This document shows positions 28,358 to 38,203 of a stretch of DNA of 64,000 nucleotides, one piece after another. A program made the translations under genes and the position numbers. Within the stretch, counting starts at the first letter, position 1; each line of letters starts with the position of its first letter. The stretch is from the NCBI RefSeq assembly GCF_020662265.1, contig NZ_VEWM01000063.1, forward strand, positions 372,001 through 436,000, in the 5' to 3' direction. Source of the stretch: Psychrobacter sp. I-STPA6b. GTDB lineage: Bacteria > Pseudomonadota > Gammaproteobacteria > Pseudomonadales > Moraxellaceae. The notes beneath the pieces were generated by a model that ran no database searches, had not been told where the DNA came from, and saw only the letters and a program-made list of their open reading frames with translations.

Positions 28358-30262
28358 TTAAATACACCCTAGTTTATTTTCATAGAAAGTATCTGTAATA
28401 TTCTCTATCAGTAATAAAGCTTGATAAGCTTCATTAAATCTTTTACATGCGACTGAGTATGAAAGATAAGTATCACTATTATTAATTTCCAATAACAAGC
28501 TCTTGGCTATTGAAAATCTTGGGATGTTAGGACTAATAACTTTCAAATAAATTAATGCAGAGGAACATAAGCTATAAACAGCATCAGGATTTAAAATACT
28601 AACTAAAAACTCTACTTTATACAATATATCAAAATCAAATATAATAATAACATCCTCCAACCCCAATTTTTTAATAAGTCTTATGACTTCATCCTTATAC
28701 TCTATATTTTTAGGTGATAATTGAAATAAAATCTTCTTCCCATTACAGTTTCTTAGTAATATTTTAAATATAGATGAATAAAAATCTATATTTGGAAATC
28801 CCCATACTTGATCTATATATATAATAAAGCCATTTTTTTTATCTATTTTTAGTGATTTTTGCACTTTGAATATATCTTTTATATGTTTATCAATATAAGA
28901 AACCAATGGATTAAAATATTCAGCACTAACAAAATTATTTAACACATTAGGAAAGGTTATATATGCTCTATCAAATTTTAAAAACCCATATATAGACTCC
29001 TTCATAACTTTTGAACCAAAACAATTTATTAAAGCATATTCATGATACTCATATGGCTTCAAATGCAGGGCTGTATTATAAGTTTTTGGATTTTTAAATT
29101 TTTGAATCTGAAGATAAGTTCCTAATCCTTCTTCCAGTAAATATACTAATGAATACTTTTTGCTTAAATTACCTAATATAGCAGTTCTGTTTTCCATGCT
29201 TGTTAGTACTACTATTTCAGGATTAATAACACTTAACAAATTATTATATTTTACTTCAAAATATAGATACCCATTAAAACTGACCTTATTAGACAAAGGT
29301 ATTTCAAAAAACAATATATTCATATTGTATTTTTCTCGTTGTTTCAAGAAATTCTCATATATTAATTGAGGCATATTTATATTTACAAAAGTATATTGAA
29401 CTATAATAACAAACTCATCTTTTATTTTATAATCATCAATCCATGATATAGCATTAAAGTACTGACTAATATTTGTTATGACAAATAAATACTTTGTATT
29501 ACTAACAGAAAACATATTAAACAAATTACTTCTAATAAAGCTATCTTTCTGTAAATTTGATATTTTACATAAAGTTTTTACTGAAGGTATATTGTTGTAA
29601 ATGCATTTTTTTGCCATCTCAAAATTATAAATTCTATTTTTAGACTTGCATTGTGCGTATACAATACTATTAAAGTTTAATGATACTGAAACTGATTTTT
29701 TCATAAAATAATTCATATCATCGCTATAAAAATTAACCTGAAATATTTCTATATCATACAGATCATCAAAATAAGTTTTATTTTTGTCTTTAGATACATA
29801 TACCGTGCCCCGAATAAATTTTCCAAACTTCTTTATAAAACTATTGAAGTCTATATATGGCTTTATTGCACTATAAATACTCCCAGTAATATTATTTACT
29901 TCCACCTGTTTCACAACATCAAGATATGGCTCAATACAAATAAACCTTACCGCTCCTTCCTTATTTTTATTTTTAAAAATTCTATTAAGAATCCCCGACC
30001 ATAATATAGCTGCATATGCAGAATAACCTGAACCAAATACAATTATATTATTTATTTTACTTTCACTTACAATATCATATATTTTCTTGCATGTTGATCC
30101 TATATTAAATAGAAACAAAGACTTCTTATTCTCTTTAATGCATAAGCTAGATATATTTAAAATAGGCGACTTTAGGTAATTTCTGCCTATAGATAAAGTA
30201 ATAATTACTGTTGAAGTATTTTTATTTTCATATTTACATTCGTACACATCAGATAGTTTCAC
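28358..30262 (-). CDS. Polysialyltransferase-type glycosyltransferase with N-terminal hydrolase-like domain (putative)
   Basis: A very AT-rich gene of 634 residues from a GTG at 30262 with AGAGG upstream; an ATG at 30307 would add 15 residues. Residues about 60-125 contain IIVFGSGYSAYAAILWSGIL and RFICIEPYLDV, like the degenerate alpha/beta-hydrolase domain of capsule loci (usually S-GGYAALLFG ... FSPQT). The C-terminal half has VYLLEEGLGTYLQI (about 375-390), LFQLSPKN (about 525) and YSLCSSALIYLKVI (about 575), the order seen in CPS/sialyl-type glycosyltransferases (D/E-D/E-G, HP-like, S-S). HP is replaced by SP. The family call is by pattern only. Base composition and IS flanks indicate horizontal transfer. 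Confidence 0.5.
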   Translation of the reverse strand: MKLSDVYECKYENKNTSTVIITLSIGRNYLKSPILNISSLCIKENKKSLFLFNIGSTCKKIYDIVSESKINNIIVFGSGYSAYAAILWSGILNRIFKNKNKEGAVRFICIEPYLDVVKQVEVNNITGSIYSAIKPYIDFNSFIKKFGKFIRGTVYVSKDKNKTYFDDLYDIEIFQVNFYSDDMNYFMKKSVSVSLNFNSIVYAQCKSKNRIYNFEMAKKCIYNNIPSVKTLCKISNLQKDSFIRSNLFNMFSVSNTKYLFVITNISQYFNAISWIDDYKIKDEFVIIVQYTFVNINMPQLIYENFLKQREKYNMNILFFEIPLSNKVSFNGYLYFEVKYNNLLSVINPEIVVLTSMENRTAILGNLSKKYSLVYLLEEGLGTYLQIQKFKNPKTYNTALHLKPYEYHEYALINCFGSKVMKESIYGFLKFDRAYITFPNVLNNFVSAEYFNPLVSYIDKHIKDIFKVQKSLKIDKKNGFIIYIDQVWGFPNIDFYSSIFKILLRNCNGKKILFQLSPKNIEYKDEVIRLIKKLGLEDVIIIFDFDILYKVEFLVSILNPDAVYSLCSSALIYLKVISPNIPRFSIAKSLLLEINNSDTYLSYSVACKRFNEAYQALLLIENITDTFYENKLGCI

Positions 30263-30506
30263 TGCACTAGACCTCTCAAAAAAACCAATAAAATATATTA
30301 TATACATGAAAATTATATATAATTATAATTCGTTACACATTAATAATACATTCAAACTAGTATACTTAAAAATAAACTCAAAACAAATCGCTTTTCAATT
30401 TAAAAATCATAGTTTTACTTACTTGTATAGGTCATGAGATTAAGCTCCTATTATAAAGCATCTCTAATGTTCATATTAGTAAAATTCAGACCACTATACT
30501 CCCCCC

Positions 30507-32228
30507 CTAACTCAAGTCCTCAAACTTTAAGCCAAACTTTAACAAATACTTACGCAATCTATCACTATCATTAGGATTTTTAAGTTTGTCACGAGAGTTG
30601 GCGTACAAATACCGTCCTGCCGATGCTTGTGACTTTTGCCCTTGACACACAGTAATGACATACGCCAACTGTACCGCTTCAAACGGGTCAATATCTTGGC
30701 GTACTTGTTTACTGACGTATTGCTCTAATATCTGCTCGGTGGACTGCTCTAATGACGTTGCTATTTGTTTGGGCGTTTGGCTATTTTTAGTTATATTATT
30801 TTTGTTTAATGAGCTTTTGCTTAGGCTATTTTTGGAAAAAGATAAAGAGGAAGATAGATTATCAGTCGGCAATTCCCATAAATCTATTAAGCGTCGGATT
30901 TCTGCTTTGACATCGGGCAATCGTATCACTTTGCTATCACTTAGCGTGGTCATACGAATCATACTAGCGGATAAATCCCGAAAGTTACCCTGCCATGTCG
31001 CCTCATGACTCATGGCAAATGCTTCATACAATCGTCTTGCCTCACGCTCAAAACGGTACTGCTGTTGTTGCTCACTGCCAAGCCGTGCCAACTCATAATC
31101 AATATTGGCAGGCAAATCCTCTAACCTATCTTTTAGCGACGGCAAAAAGAACGTCCATGTATTGAGCCGAGCAAACAAATCGGCACGAAACTCACCATCT
31201 GCCACCGCTTGACGCAAGTCCTTATTTGTCCCTGCCATCAGTTGAAACGACACAGATACTGGGGTATCACTGCCCACAGGATAAAATCGCTGTTCTTCTA
31301 ATGCGGTAAGTAACATCGCCTGTTCATCAAGCCCAAGCTCACCAATTTCATCTAAAAATAGAACCCCACCATCAGCTGACTTTAGCAAACCATCACGACT
31401 GCTATTTGCCCCTGTAAACGCCCCTTTAACATGACCAAATAATACACTCATGGCGGTATCGCCACGCAACGTAGCACAGTTGACTTCCACAAACTGACCA
31501 AGTGAAGCCCCTGCTTGCACACCTGCTTTGTCTTTTTTTAGGGTGTAAATTTGCGTTGCCAATTGCGACTTACCTGCCCCTGTTTCACCAATCAATAAAA
31601 TCGGTGCTGTTGAGCGTGTGGCAACTTTTTCAATATCACTAATCAGCTTTTGATAGGCTTCGTTTTGGGTAACCAGATTGGCTTGCAAAGTTTGCCAATG
31701 CTCGGCTTTTTCTGCCTCAAATCTTGCCCGTAGGCTGTCGTAACGGGACACATCAAGGTCAATAATTTGATAGCACCCTTGCGGGTCGGACTGCTCAGGC
31801 TTAGGACAAGGTGAGCTTTGAATCAGCTTAGCAGGAATAAACCCCGCCTCAACCAACAAAAACCAACAAATCTGTGCTACATGCGTACCTGTGGTCAGGT
31901 GCAATAAATACTGCGTATCCTCAGCAAAATCAAATCCTGTGACAAAATCATATAGCTCAGCATAGACTTGGGCAAAATCCCACGGCGATGCCAGCCTAAC
32001 TTGATGCCCCACCACCTGCGTAGTGGGGCAAACTTGGGTAATATCACCCGCCACCACATCATACATACGCTGGTCTTTGGGGCTATAGAGAATATGCAGT
32101 TCATCTACCAGCATATCATCATGTAGACATAGGCTCACCGTTGGTCGCCAGCGTTGCCAACGCTTATCATTAAAGCCTTTATCTAATGTCGTACCCAAAA
32201 AGCCAATGATGGCGGTTTTTTTACTCAT
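30507..32228 (-). CDS. rtcR: RtcR, sigma-54-dependent activator of RNA repair genes
   Basis: A 573-residue bEBP. Residues 1-180 form the RtcR regulatory domain of the CARF type (IIGFLGTTLDKG, ILYSPKDQRMY, HLTTGTHVAQICWFLL). RtcR is known to sense tRNA-derived fragments. The AAA+ domain spans about 185-430, with Walker A LIGETGAGKSQLA, the sigma-54 loop GAFTGANSSRDGLLKSADGG and Walker B GVLFLDEIGEL. The C-terminal DNA-binding region ends near 573 (QLAYVITVCQGQKSQASAGRYLY). A Ser/Asn/Lys-rich linker near 455-480 is a local expansion. It should activate the two sigma-54 promoters at 36294 and 40974, although it is 4-10 kb away and on the other strand. Confidence 0.93.
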   Translation of the reverse strand: MSKKTAIIGFLGTTLDKGFNDKRWQRWRPTVSLCLHDDMLVDELHILYSPKDQRMYDVVAGDITQVCPTTQVVGHQVRLASPWDFAQVYAELYDFVTGFDFAEDTQYLLHLTTGTHVAQICWFLLVEAGFIPAKLIQSSPCPKPEQSDPQGCYQIIDLDVSRYDSLRARFEAEKAEHWQTLQANLVTQNEAYQKLISDIEKVATRSTAPILLIGETGAGKSQLATQIYTLKKDKAGVQAGASLGQFVEVNCATLRGDTAMSVLFGHVKGAFTGANSSRDGLLKSADGGVLFLDEIGELGLDEQAMLLTALEEQRFYPVGSDTPVSVSFQLMAGTNKDLRQAVADGEFRADLFARLNTWTFFLPSLKDRLEDLPANIDYELARLGSEQQQQYRFEREARRLYEAFAMSHEATWQGNFRDLSASMIRMTTLSDSKVIRLPDVKAEIRRLIDLWELPTDNLSSSLSFSKNSLSKSSLNKNNITKNSQTPKQIATSLEQSTEQILEQYVSKQVRQDIDPFEAVQLAYVITVCQGQKSQASAGRYLYANSRDKLKNPNDSDRLRKYLLKFGLKFEDLS

Positions 32229-32285
32229 ATTGAGCCTTTAACTTGTAAATTAGTTAATCAAATCAGTGAATGACTCTATTATAAA

Positions 32286-33836
32286 TCATACAAATCCTGT
32301 ATAACTATCTCGCTCACTATCAAAAAATCCCCACATATCATCATATATAAAGGGGATAACCGTCTCATTATTAGCATTAATCGCCCCCCATTTTTCTTGC
32401 CCTTGCTCATTGATTTGACTGACAGGACAAAGTCCTAAATGAAAAATCTCTGTTTTATGATAAAGAAAGAGAATAATAAGACTACGTGTTGCCAAATCAA
32501 AAAACCCCCATTTATAGCCATTAAAAACCGCTATGATACTATGCTTATTATCAATACTATAATATTTTACATCTTGAAATGTGGCAATTACTCGTTTTGT
32601 GGTTAAATCAATAATATCCACTTCCACACACTTTTTTTGACCTTCATTATCTTGATAATTTTGAGCAATCGCTAGATTTTCAAAATCTATAAATCTAACT
32701 TTATCATAAACAAAATCAACTATGTTATTATTATTAACATCAACCACGTCATATTTTTCATTTTTTTGAAAAATAATATGGTTATCTTCTATATCACTAA
32801 TATAATCATAACTATCATCAAAGTTAGTTAATACCTCACCATGCTTATTTATTAACATCCAGTTTTTATTTTTTATGAAAAACTTATCTTCACTGGGAAT
32901 ACTTCCATTTTTGTTATAATAAATTATATTATAAATTACGGGTAAAACCTCTCCTCCTTTAAAATCAATCAGACCTTTTTTATTGCCTTTTTTTACCTCT
33001 ATTAATCTAGAGCCATTAATAACTCGCTCAATATCATAATAATTGCCTTTATCATATTTATTTTTACTATCTTCCTCATCAATATTGTTACTAATCAGGC
33101 ATATTTCTTTTCCATCTGTTGTTAGTATTCCTGCTTCTGAAATATTAGTATATACTTCAATCCCTCGGAATCTATCAAACAGAGTGCTTTTTTTACAATG
33201 ATATTTTTTATAAATAAACATCTTGTTGTCGTGATTCCAAATCAAATTATCATAGTTATAATCAGTTATCTTCTCACCTAAAATATAAAACAAAGCAAGT
33301 TTATCTTGTTTTTTTCTTATTATATAAGGAGCTTGGTAAGGAAAATTCAGATAGTTAGCTTGAATTATATACCCATCTTCTTCATTAAGATTAACAATTA
33401 GATTATCAAACTCATCTCGTAGGCTATATTTATATTTTTCATCAGAGCCTATATCATCATTCTGCCTTTTATGACGCACTAAAAACCATGTCTTATCTGG
33501 GTGATAAACCCTTCGAATAAGAGCATAACCTTGTAGCCGATGGTTGCCTTGTGTATCCACCACACAAGATAATCCATCTTGGTCAATAGCAATAGCCAAT
33601 CCATCTCGAAACTCATCATCAATATAACGATAGCGATGCGGTGTTATCTGCCCCTCTCCAACTTTATAAAAAGCATATAGATACTTTTTGGATAATGACA
33701 CAATATTTTCTAAACAACTCCACTCATTACTATATTCTTCATAAAAATCGTCAAAATCATCAAGCTCAATAACAACTTCATTACGCTGATTGATAAAACC
33801 TATTTTATTACCTTGTCTGACTAAAGCGATAAACAT
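32286..33836 (-). CDS. WG-repeat protein
   Basis: A 516-residue AT-rich gene. Repeats of the WG/KWG type are visible: NKIGFINQRNEVVIELDDF (start), KGLIDFKGGEVLPVIYNIIYY, NWMLINKHGEVL, KWGFFDLATRSLI and KWGAINANNETVIPFIYDDM (end). WG-repeat proteins are predicted beta-rich binding scaffolds with no fixed enzymatic role. No signal peptide. It lies between rtcR and three small genes on the same strand (32286-36021), the accessory set of this locus. Confidence 0.8.
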   Translation of the reverse strand: MFIALVRQGNKIGFINQRNEVVIELDDFDDFYEEYSNEWSCLENIVSLSKKYLYAFYKVGEGQITPHRYRYIDDEFRDGLAIAIDQDGLSCVVDTQGNHRLQGYALIRRVYHPDKTWFLVRHKRQNDDIGSDEKYKYSLRDEFDNLIVNLNEEDGYIIQANYLNFPYQAPYIIRKKQDKLALFYILGEKITDYNYDNLIWNHDNKMFIYKKYHCKKSTLFDRFRGIEVYTNISEAGILTTDGKEICLISNNIDEEDSKNKYDKGNYYDIERVINGSRLIEVKKGNKKGLIDFKGGEVLPVIYNIIYYNKNGSIPSEDKFFIKNKNWMLINKHGEVLTNFDDSYDYISDIEDNHIIFQKNEKYDVVDVNNNNIVDFVYDKVRFIDFENLAIAQNYQDNEGQKKCVEVDIIDLTTKRVIATFQDVKYYSIDNKHSIIAVFNGYKWGFFDLATRSLIILFLYHKTEIFHLGLCPVSQINEQGQEKWGAINANNETVIPFIYDDMWGFFDSERDSYTGFV

Positions 33837-33851
33837 AACTTTCCTTATTAT

Positions 33852-34319
33852 TTATTTTTGCCAAAAATCTTGGTGTGCATAACGGTCGCCGACAAAGTAT
33901 TCATCTTTTGACCAGACTAAATAATCTGCTTCTTTATCTTGTATCCATTGCTCTAACATACTACCCAATCTATTAATCTCAGCAACTTCTGCAATTAGAT
34001 AAAAATCTAAATTATAATTAAATGGTGGGCTTCCTCTATCTATACATATAAAGTGTAATGCTGTTTTATTTGTTGATTCAAAATATTTTACAGATAACGA
34101 AAGCTCAACACCCTTAAAATGGCAGGATTCATTATATTTACCAGAAAAACTCTTTAAGCCTTTAGCAATATTTAAAATATCCTCACTATCCATCATACTA
34201 GAAAAATCTACTATCACACTATCATTAGAAACTTTTAATAAATAGCTAACTATTAATGAATGATAATAATCACTACAATCATCTATATCTTGCTTTAATA
34301 TTTTTATATATCCATACAT
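33852..34319 (-). CDS. Unknown 155-residue protein
   Basis: Starts MYGYIKILKQDIDDC at 34319, 15 bp before the WG-repeat gene and 21 bp after the membrane protein gene, so co-transcribed. It is acidic, with no signal or membrane helix, and has mixed strands and helices (SVKYFESTNKTALHFICID, NRLGSMLEQWIQDKEAD). I do not recognise a family. The size and company of a WG-repeat protein and small membrane proteins resemble polymorphic accessory cassettes, but there is no direct evidence of function. Confidence 0.65.
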   Translation of the reverse strand: MYGYIKILKQDIDDCSDYYHSLIVSYLLKVSNDSVIVDFSSMMDSEDILNIAKGLKSFSGKYNESCHFKGVELSLSVKYFESTNKTALHFICIDRGSPPFNYNLDFYLIAEVAEINRLGSMLEQWIQDKEADYLVWSKDEYFVGDRYAHQDFWQK

Positions 34320-34340
34320 TAGCTATCTCTCAGTTTTATA

Positions 34341-35177
34341 TCAATCCATACAATTTTCAGACCATTTTTTTATATTAAAATTATAATAATAATGACAATA
34401 TGGACTATTCATTGGCTCGTTATAAGAAAGTATCGGATTATTTTCCTTATCAACATAATAACGCATACCTCTATCCTCATTGATAAAAACAGTCTCTTCA
34501 TCTGGATAACTGCCATGCTGTTGCTGATAAGCCAAGACTTGTTGTAAGGTTTTATTCGCTGATTCTTGAGTTAAAGATAGCTGATAATGTGCATAGGAAA
34601 ATAACATGGCATATAAAGCACAAGGAAAAATGATGCTAAATATAAAATATTTTTTATAACTTTCTGACCAGTCATCAATAAAAAATAATTGATATACCCT
34701 AACCACCAACATAGCAACTAGAAAAAATATCATAATTGCCTGCGTTGCTTGAATAGAAGCAATAAATATTAATAACCAAAGAAAAATATATTGCCAATAT
34801 TTAACATTGCGTGTAAAAGAAGGTTGATACGAGCTTATCGAAAAATTGGCAATAGACTGAAATAATATCCAAACAATGCTATTGCCTAGCACAGGAAAAT
34901 ATAGACTAACGGTTAAGTCTTGATAATCAAGCAAACTAACCAACACAGACCCAGCAACCCAACTTACTCCAATAAAAAATCTATGGGCAAGTAATTCCAC
35001 CTTAGCTGTTAATGCAACTGCACAGAAAGTCAGAAAAAAATATAGCAGTACATAAGAATGTCCATAACTCACTGACAAGCCAGCACAAACACCCAATACA
35101 AACACCACCAGCAAACGTACTGTCAATGGTAAGTGGTCAATTTTAGCTTTGTTACGTTTTAGAATATTATTTGTCAT
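34341..35177 (-). CDS. Membrane protein, paralogue 2
   Basis: A 278-residue protein from the ATG at 35177, where AAAGGA precedes it. The longer frame to 35345 is read through the upstream gene and is rejected. It begins NNILKRNKAKIDHLPLTVRLLVVFVLGV, almost the same as the next gene, then has about five membrane helices. A soluble C-terminal part follows (VLAYQQQHGSYPDEETV ... MRYYVD ... NSPYCHYYYNFNIKKW) like the periplasmic tail of small prepilin-like or DUF families. Function unknown. It overlaps its paralogue's stop by 11 bp. Confidence 0.7.
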   Translation of the reverse strand: MTNNILKRNKAKIDHLPLTVRLLVVFVLGVCAGLSVSYGHSYVLLYFFLTFCAVALTAKVELLAHRFFIGVSWVAGSVLVSLLDYQDLTVSLYFPVLGNSIVWILFQSIANFSISSYQPSFTRNVKYWQYIFLWLLIFIASIQATQAIMIFFLVAMLVVRVYQLFFIDDWSESYKKYFIFSIIFPCALYAMLFSYAHYQLSLTQESANKTLQQVLAYQQQHGSYPDEETVFINEDRGMRYYVDKENNPILSYNEPMNSPYCHYYYNFNIKKWSENCMD

Positions 35178-36021
35178 CAAAATTCCTTTTATATAAATCA
35201 CAATATCTATCCCAATTTTGTGTTTTAAAATTATACAGATAACGACAATAAGGTTCAGCGGGTATAAACTCCTTATAAAGTACATAATGTATATTATCCG
35301 AACCAATATAATAATATATTTGACTACTCTCTTTATAATCAGCAAAACTATCTATAGGCGGGTACTCACCATGTTTCTTTCCATAACTAATTATCTGCTG
35401 TACTACTTTATCTGCCAGCTCACGTTGCTCTGTATTTTTATAATAGGCATAACCAAATAAAGAAAAACCTAAAATATAAGGGAATAAAAAACTAAAAATA
35501 AAACCTTTGTTTTTAATCTTAGATAAGTCATCAGAAAAATATATTTGATAGGCTCTGACTAAAAGAACATTAAACAAAGCAAAGACCATAAGATACTTAA
35601 AGGATAATGAAAAATAAAATATCAACAACCAAATAATAATATATTTCCAATAGTTAAATTCCTTTTTATTTCTTGATATAGCATACTGAACAAGACATTG
35701 AAAAAACAACCAAGCAAGAAGATTAAAGAAAAAAACAGTAAATATACTTTCTAAAATTACGAAAATAATCGGTAAAGTTCCTCCAATAGCCCAACTAAGA
35801 CCTGCTAAGACTTTTTCTTTTTGTCGTTGCAAACTAGCAGTAATTAACACAGCCAGAAACAAGGGCAAACAATAGACCAATGCAGAATACAACACTGAGT
35901 ATTGAGTTAGCATTAGCACACTATTGGTACAAAATCCCAATACAAACACCACCAGCAAACGCACTGTCAATGGTAAGTAGTCAATTTTAGCTTTGATATC
36001 AGTGAACGTAGACTTGCTCAT
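35167..36021 (-). CDS. Membrane protein, paralogue 1
   Basis: A 284-residue protein with several predicted membrane helices after the shared N-terminus IDYLPLTVRLLVVFVLGF. The C-terminal tail (VVQQIISYGKKHGEYPPIDSF ... YCRYLYNFKTQNWDRYC) matches the tail of the downstream paralogue, so these are tandem duplicates diverged mainly in the helices. It heads the four-gene minus-strand unit divergent from ro60. Function unknown. Confidence 0.7.
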   Translation of the reverse strand: MSKSTFTDIKAKIDYLPLTVRLLVVFVLGFCTNSVLMLTQYSVLYSALVYCLPLFLAVLITASLQRQKEKVLAGLSWAIGGTLPIIFVILESIFTVFFFNLLAWLFFQCLVQYAISRNKKEFNYWKYIIIWLLIFYFSLSFKYLMVFALFNVLLVRAYQIYFSDDLSKIKNKGFIFSFLFPYILGFSLFGYAYYKNTEQRELADKVVQQIISYGKKHGEYPPIDSFADYKESSQIYYYIGSDNIHYVLYKEFIPAEPYCRYLYNFKTQNWDRYCDLYKRNFDDK

Positions 36022-36252
36022 AAAATAGAATATCCGTATGGGTGTTTTATAAATAATGCTAAATAATACGTCACAATCATTATAACTCTATCTAACCAGT
36101 TTTAAGCCCCTAAACTCACTTTTATTCTAACTCATGGTATTTTATTTTTATATAAATAATTATAAATTTATAGAAAAATAACTATATTTTACAGCCATAT
36201 TTTTTACTACCTGAACTTGAAAAATATTTTCATAAAAAATTTAATCATTAAA

Positions 36253-36265
36253 AATCAATAACTTA
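36253..36265 (+). promoter_or_regulatory. IHF-binding consensus upstream of ro60
   Basis: AATCAATAACTTA fits WATCAANNNNTTR exactly. Its start is 43 bp before the GG of the -24 element, identical to the spacing before rtcB. IHF bending between activator site and sigma-54 promoter is the standard arrangement for this promoter class. Confidence 0.7.
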
Positions 36266-36293
36266 TAAAATAATTTTGCTATAAAATCTAAAA

Positions 36294-36310
36294 TTGGCAC
36301 AGGGTTCGCA
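36294..36310 (+). promoter_or_regulatory. Sigma-54 promoter of ro60 and the Y-RNA array
   Basis: TTGGCACAGGGTTCGCA has GG at 36296-36297 and GC at 36308-36309, 12 bp apart as in the consensus TGGCAC-N5-TTGC. It matches the rtcB promoter (TTGGCACGCTGTTCGCA) in 13 of 17 positions. Transcription should start near 36321 and depend on RtcR. Confidence 0.88.
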
Positions 36311-36434
36311 ATATCTTAAGTACGGTCGCACAGCAATACTTTGATAAAGCATGATTAACAAAGTATTAGTTATCAAATAAGCAGTGCGAATGTCGCAGTT
36401 AAATATAGCTAAAACGCATAAAAGGAAACATGCC

Positions 36435-38147
36435 ATGAATACTGACCTAATTAACACTGATAAAAACAAAACCAACACCACCAACCAAGCAGGGGGCGTT
36501 GCCTATCAGCTATCGTCCAAGCAAGCGTTGGCTCAACTGGTCAATACTGGCACGCTCAATCACACCTTTTATGCCAATGCTCAAGACCACCTAAGCGAAG
36601 TGCTTGACCTTGCCAAACAGGTCGATAGTGAATTTTTGGCAAAGTTGGCAATTTATGCCCGTAAACACAGCCATATGAAAGACATGCCTGTATTGCTATT
36701 GGCGATTTTGTCCAATCGTGATGATGGTAAACGCTTGTTTGAATTGGCATTTTCGCAGGTGATTGACAATGGCAAACAGTTACGCAATTTTGTGCAAATC
36801 ATGCGTTCTGGGGTGACGGGACGCAAATCGTTGGGGTCATTGCCCAAAAAAATGGTCAATGGTTGGCTTACTTCTGCCAATGATTACCGTTATGTCAGTG
36901 CCAGCATTGGCAATACGCCAACCCTAAAAGATGTGCTAAAAATGACTCACCCCAAGCCTGAGGACGCTCGCCAAGAGGCGTTGTTTAAATGGACGCTTGA
37001 TAAAGAGTTTGATAACGACAATCTACCCGAATTGGTGCAACAACTGTTGGCATTTCAAGCAGATAACCGTCAGCCTTTGCCTGATGTGCCGTTTCAGCTA
37101 TTGATGGCGTTACCGCTGACCGATGAGCATTGGCAACAAATCGCCTCGCAAGGTAGCTGGCAAATGCTCCGTATGAACCTAAATACCTTTGCTCGTCATG
37201 GGGTATTTAAGGTCGCAGGTATGGCGGAACGTATCGCCGAGATGCTCACCGACCCGCAAGCCATCGCCAAAAGTCGTGTGTTTCCATATCAGCTATTCAC
37301 CACATGGTCGGCTTTAAATGACGATGTGCCAGAGGTGGTCAAAAACGCACTACGCACCGCCATGAATACTGCTCTTGCCAATGTGCCAAGCATTGCCGGC
37401 AATGTGGTGGTGGCTGTCGATGTGTCGTGGTCAATGTCATCGCCTGCCACTGGTCATCGACGTGGGGCGACATCAAAGCTACGTTGTGTGGACGTTGCCT
37501 CGCTGTTTGCCTCCGCCATTTATCAGGTCAATCCGCACACCCGTATTATTCCATTTAATACGCAGGTGTTAAAAGAGATTAATCAGCATACGGATAAAAA
37601 AATCAGTGTTGCAAAAAATGAGGATTCATCAAAAAGCACTGCTAAAACTAATGATAAAAGCAATGATAAAACCAACGCCATAGATGTCTTTAAAACCACT
37701 CAATATTTGTCCTCATTTTTAGGTGGTGGTACAGCGATTTCTGCCCCATTGGTAGAATTAAATAAAGAAAAGGCGGACGTTGATGTGATGATTTATTTTT
37801 CTGATAATGAATCATGGGCTGACCAGTTTACTGACCCTCGCCCTCGTTATGGTAGTACTGGACTGATGAAAGAATGGGAAAAACTAAAAAAACGTTGTCC
37901 CAATGCTAAGCTGATTTGTGTGGATATTCAGCCTTATACTTCTAGCCAAGCATTAGAGCGTAAGGATATTTTAAATATTGGTGGCTTTAGTGATACCGTT
38001 TTTCAATTAATTGACTGGTTTTGTCAGGGTAAACTTGATGGTAGCCATTGGGTTAATGAAATTGAAAAAATAGAAATTACTGATAAAGTCAGCCAAAATA
38101 ATCCTGATACAAAAGGCAAAGTAGAAAGCAATAAAAAAGCGTCATAA
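36435..38147 (+). CDS. rsr: Ro60/TROVE-domain protein (Rsr)
   Basis: A 570-residue Ro60 orthologue; the ATG at 36435 is preceded by AAAGGAAA and gives the expected N-terminus. The TROVE domain (HEAT-like ring) runs from about 15 to 330 with signatures FLAKLAIYARKHSHMKDMPVLLL, FVQIMRSGVTGRKSLGSLPK and FARHGVF. The von Willebrand A domain follows, with the MIDAS motif DVSWSMSS (about 332) and YFSDNES near 475. A Lys/Asn/Asp/Ser-rich insert (about 400-430) lies in the vWA domain. Ro60 binds Y RNAs and the ends of misfolded RNAs and, in bacteria, works with PNPase. It is directly followed by the Y-RNA-like array. Confidence 0.95.
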   Translation: MNTDLINTDKNKTNTTNQAGGVAYQLSSKQALAQLVNTGTLNHTFYANAQDHLSEVLDLAKQVDSEFLAKLAIYARKHSHMKDMPVLLLAILSNRDDGKRLFELAFSQVIDNGKQLRNFVQIMRSGVTGRKSLGSLPKKMVNGWLTSANDYRYVSASIGNTPTLKDVLKMTHPKPEDARQEALFKWTLDKEFDNDNLPELVQQLLAFQADNRQPLPDVPFQLLMALPLTDEHWQQIASQGSWQMLRMNLNTFARHGVFKVAGMAERIAEMLTDPQAIAKSRVFPYQLFTTWSALNDDVPEVVKNALRTAMNTALANVPSIAGNVVVAVDVSWSMSSPATGHRRGATSKLRCVDVASLFASAIYQVNPHTRIIPFNTQVLKEINQHTDKKISVAKNEDSSKSTAKTNDKSNDKTNAIDVFKTTQYLSSFLGGGTAISAPLVELNKEKADVDVMIYFSDNESWADQFTDPRPRYGSTGLMKEWEKLKKRCPNAKLICVDIQPYTSSQALERKDILNIGGFSDTVFQLIDWFCQGKLDGSHWVNEIEKIEITDKVSQNNPDTKGKVESNKKAS

Positions 38148-38203
38148 ATTTTATTACCTTTTTAAAAAATACTTGCCAAATTAAAAATATTGTATTACAC
38201 TAA

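Larger units (their letters stand above)
36022..36434 (+). other. Regulatory region and leader upstream of ro60
   Basis: This 413-bp AT-rich stretch separates the divergent accessory unit from ro60. It holds an IHF consensus (36253-36265), the sigma-54 promoter (36294-36310), and about 115 nt of untranslated leader before the ro60 start. AT-rich dyads near 36150-36175 resemble sequence at 40830-40870 before rtcB and may be activator sites; that is inference. Confidence 0.6.

Noticed and set aside
34341-35345. Longer membrane protein starting at 35345
   Set aside because: The extra 56 residues read through the upstream paralogue out of frame; the ATG at 35177 has AAAGGA and aligns with the paralogue's N-terminus.
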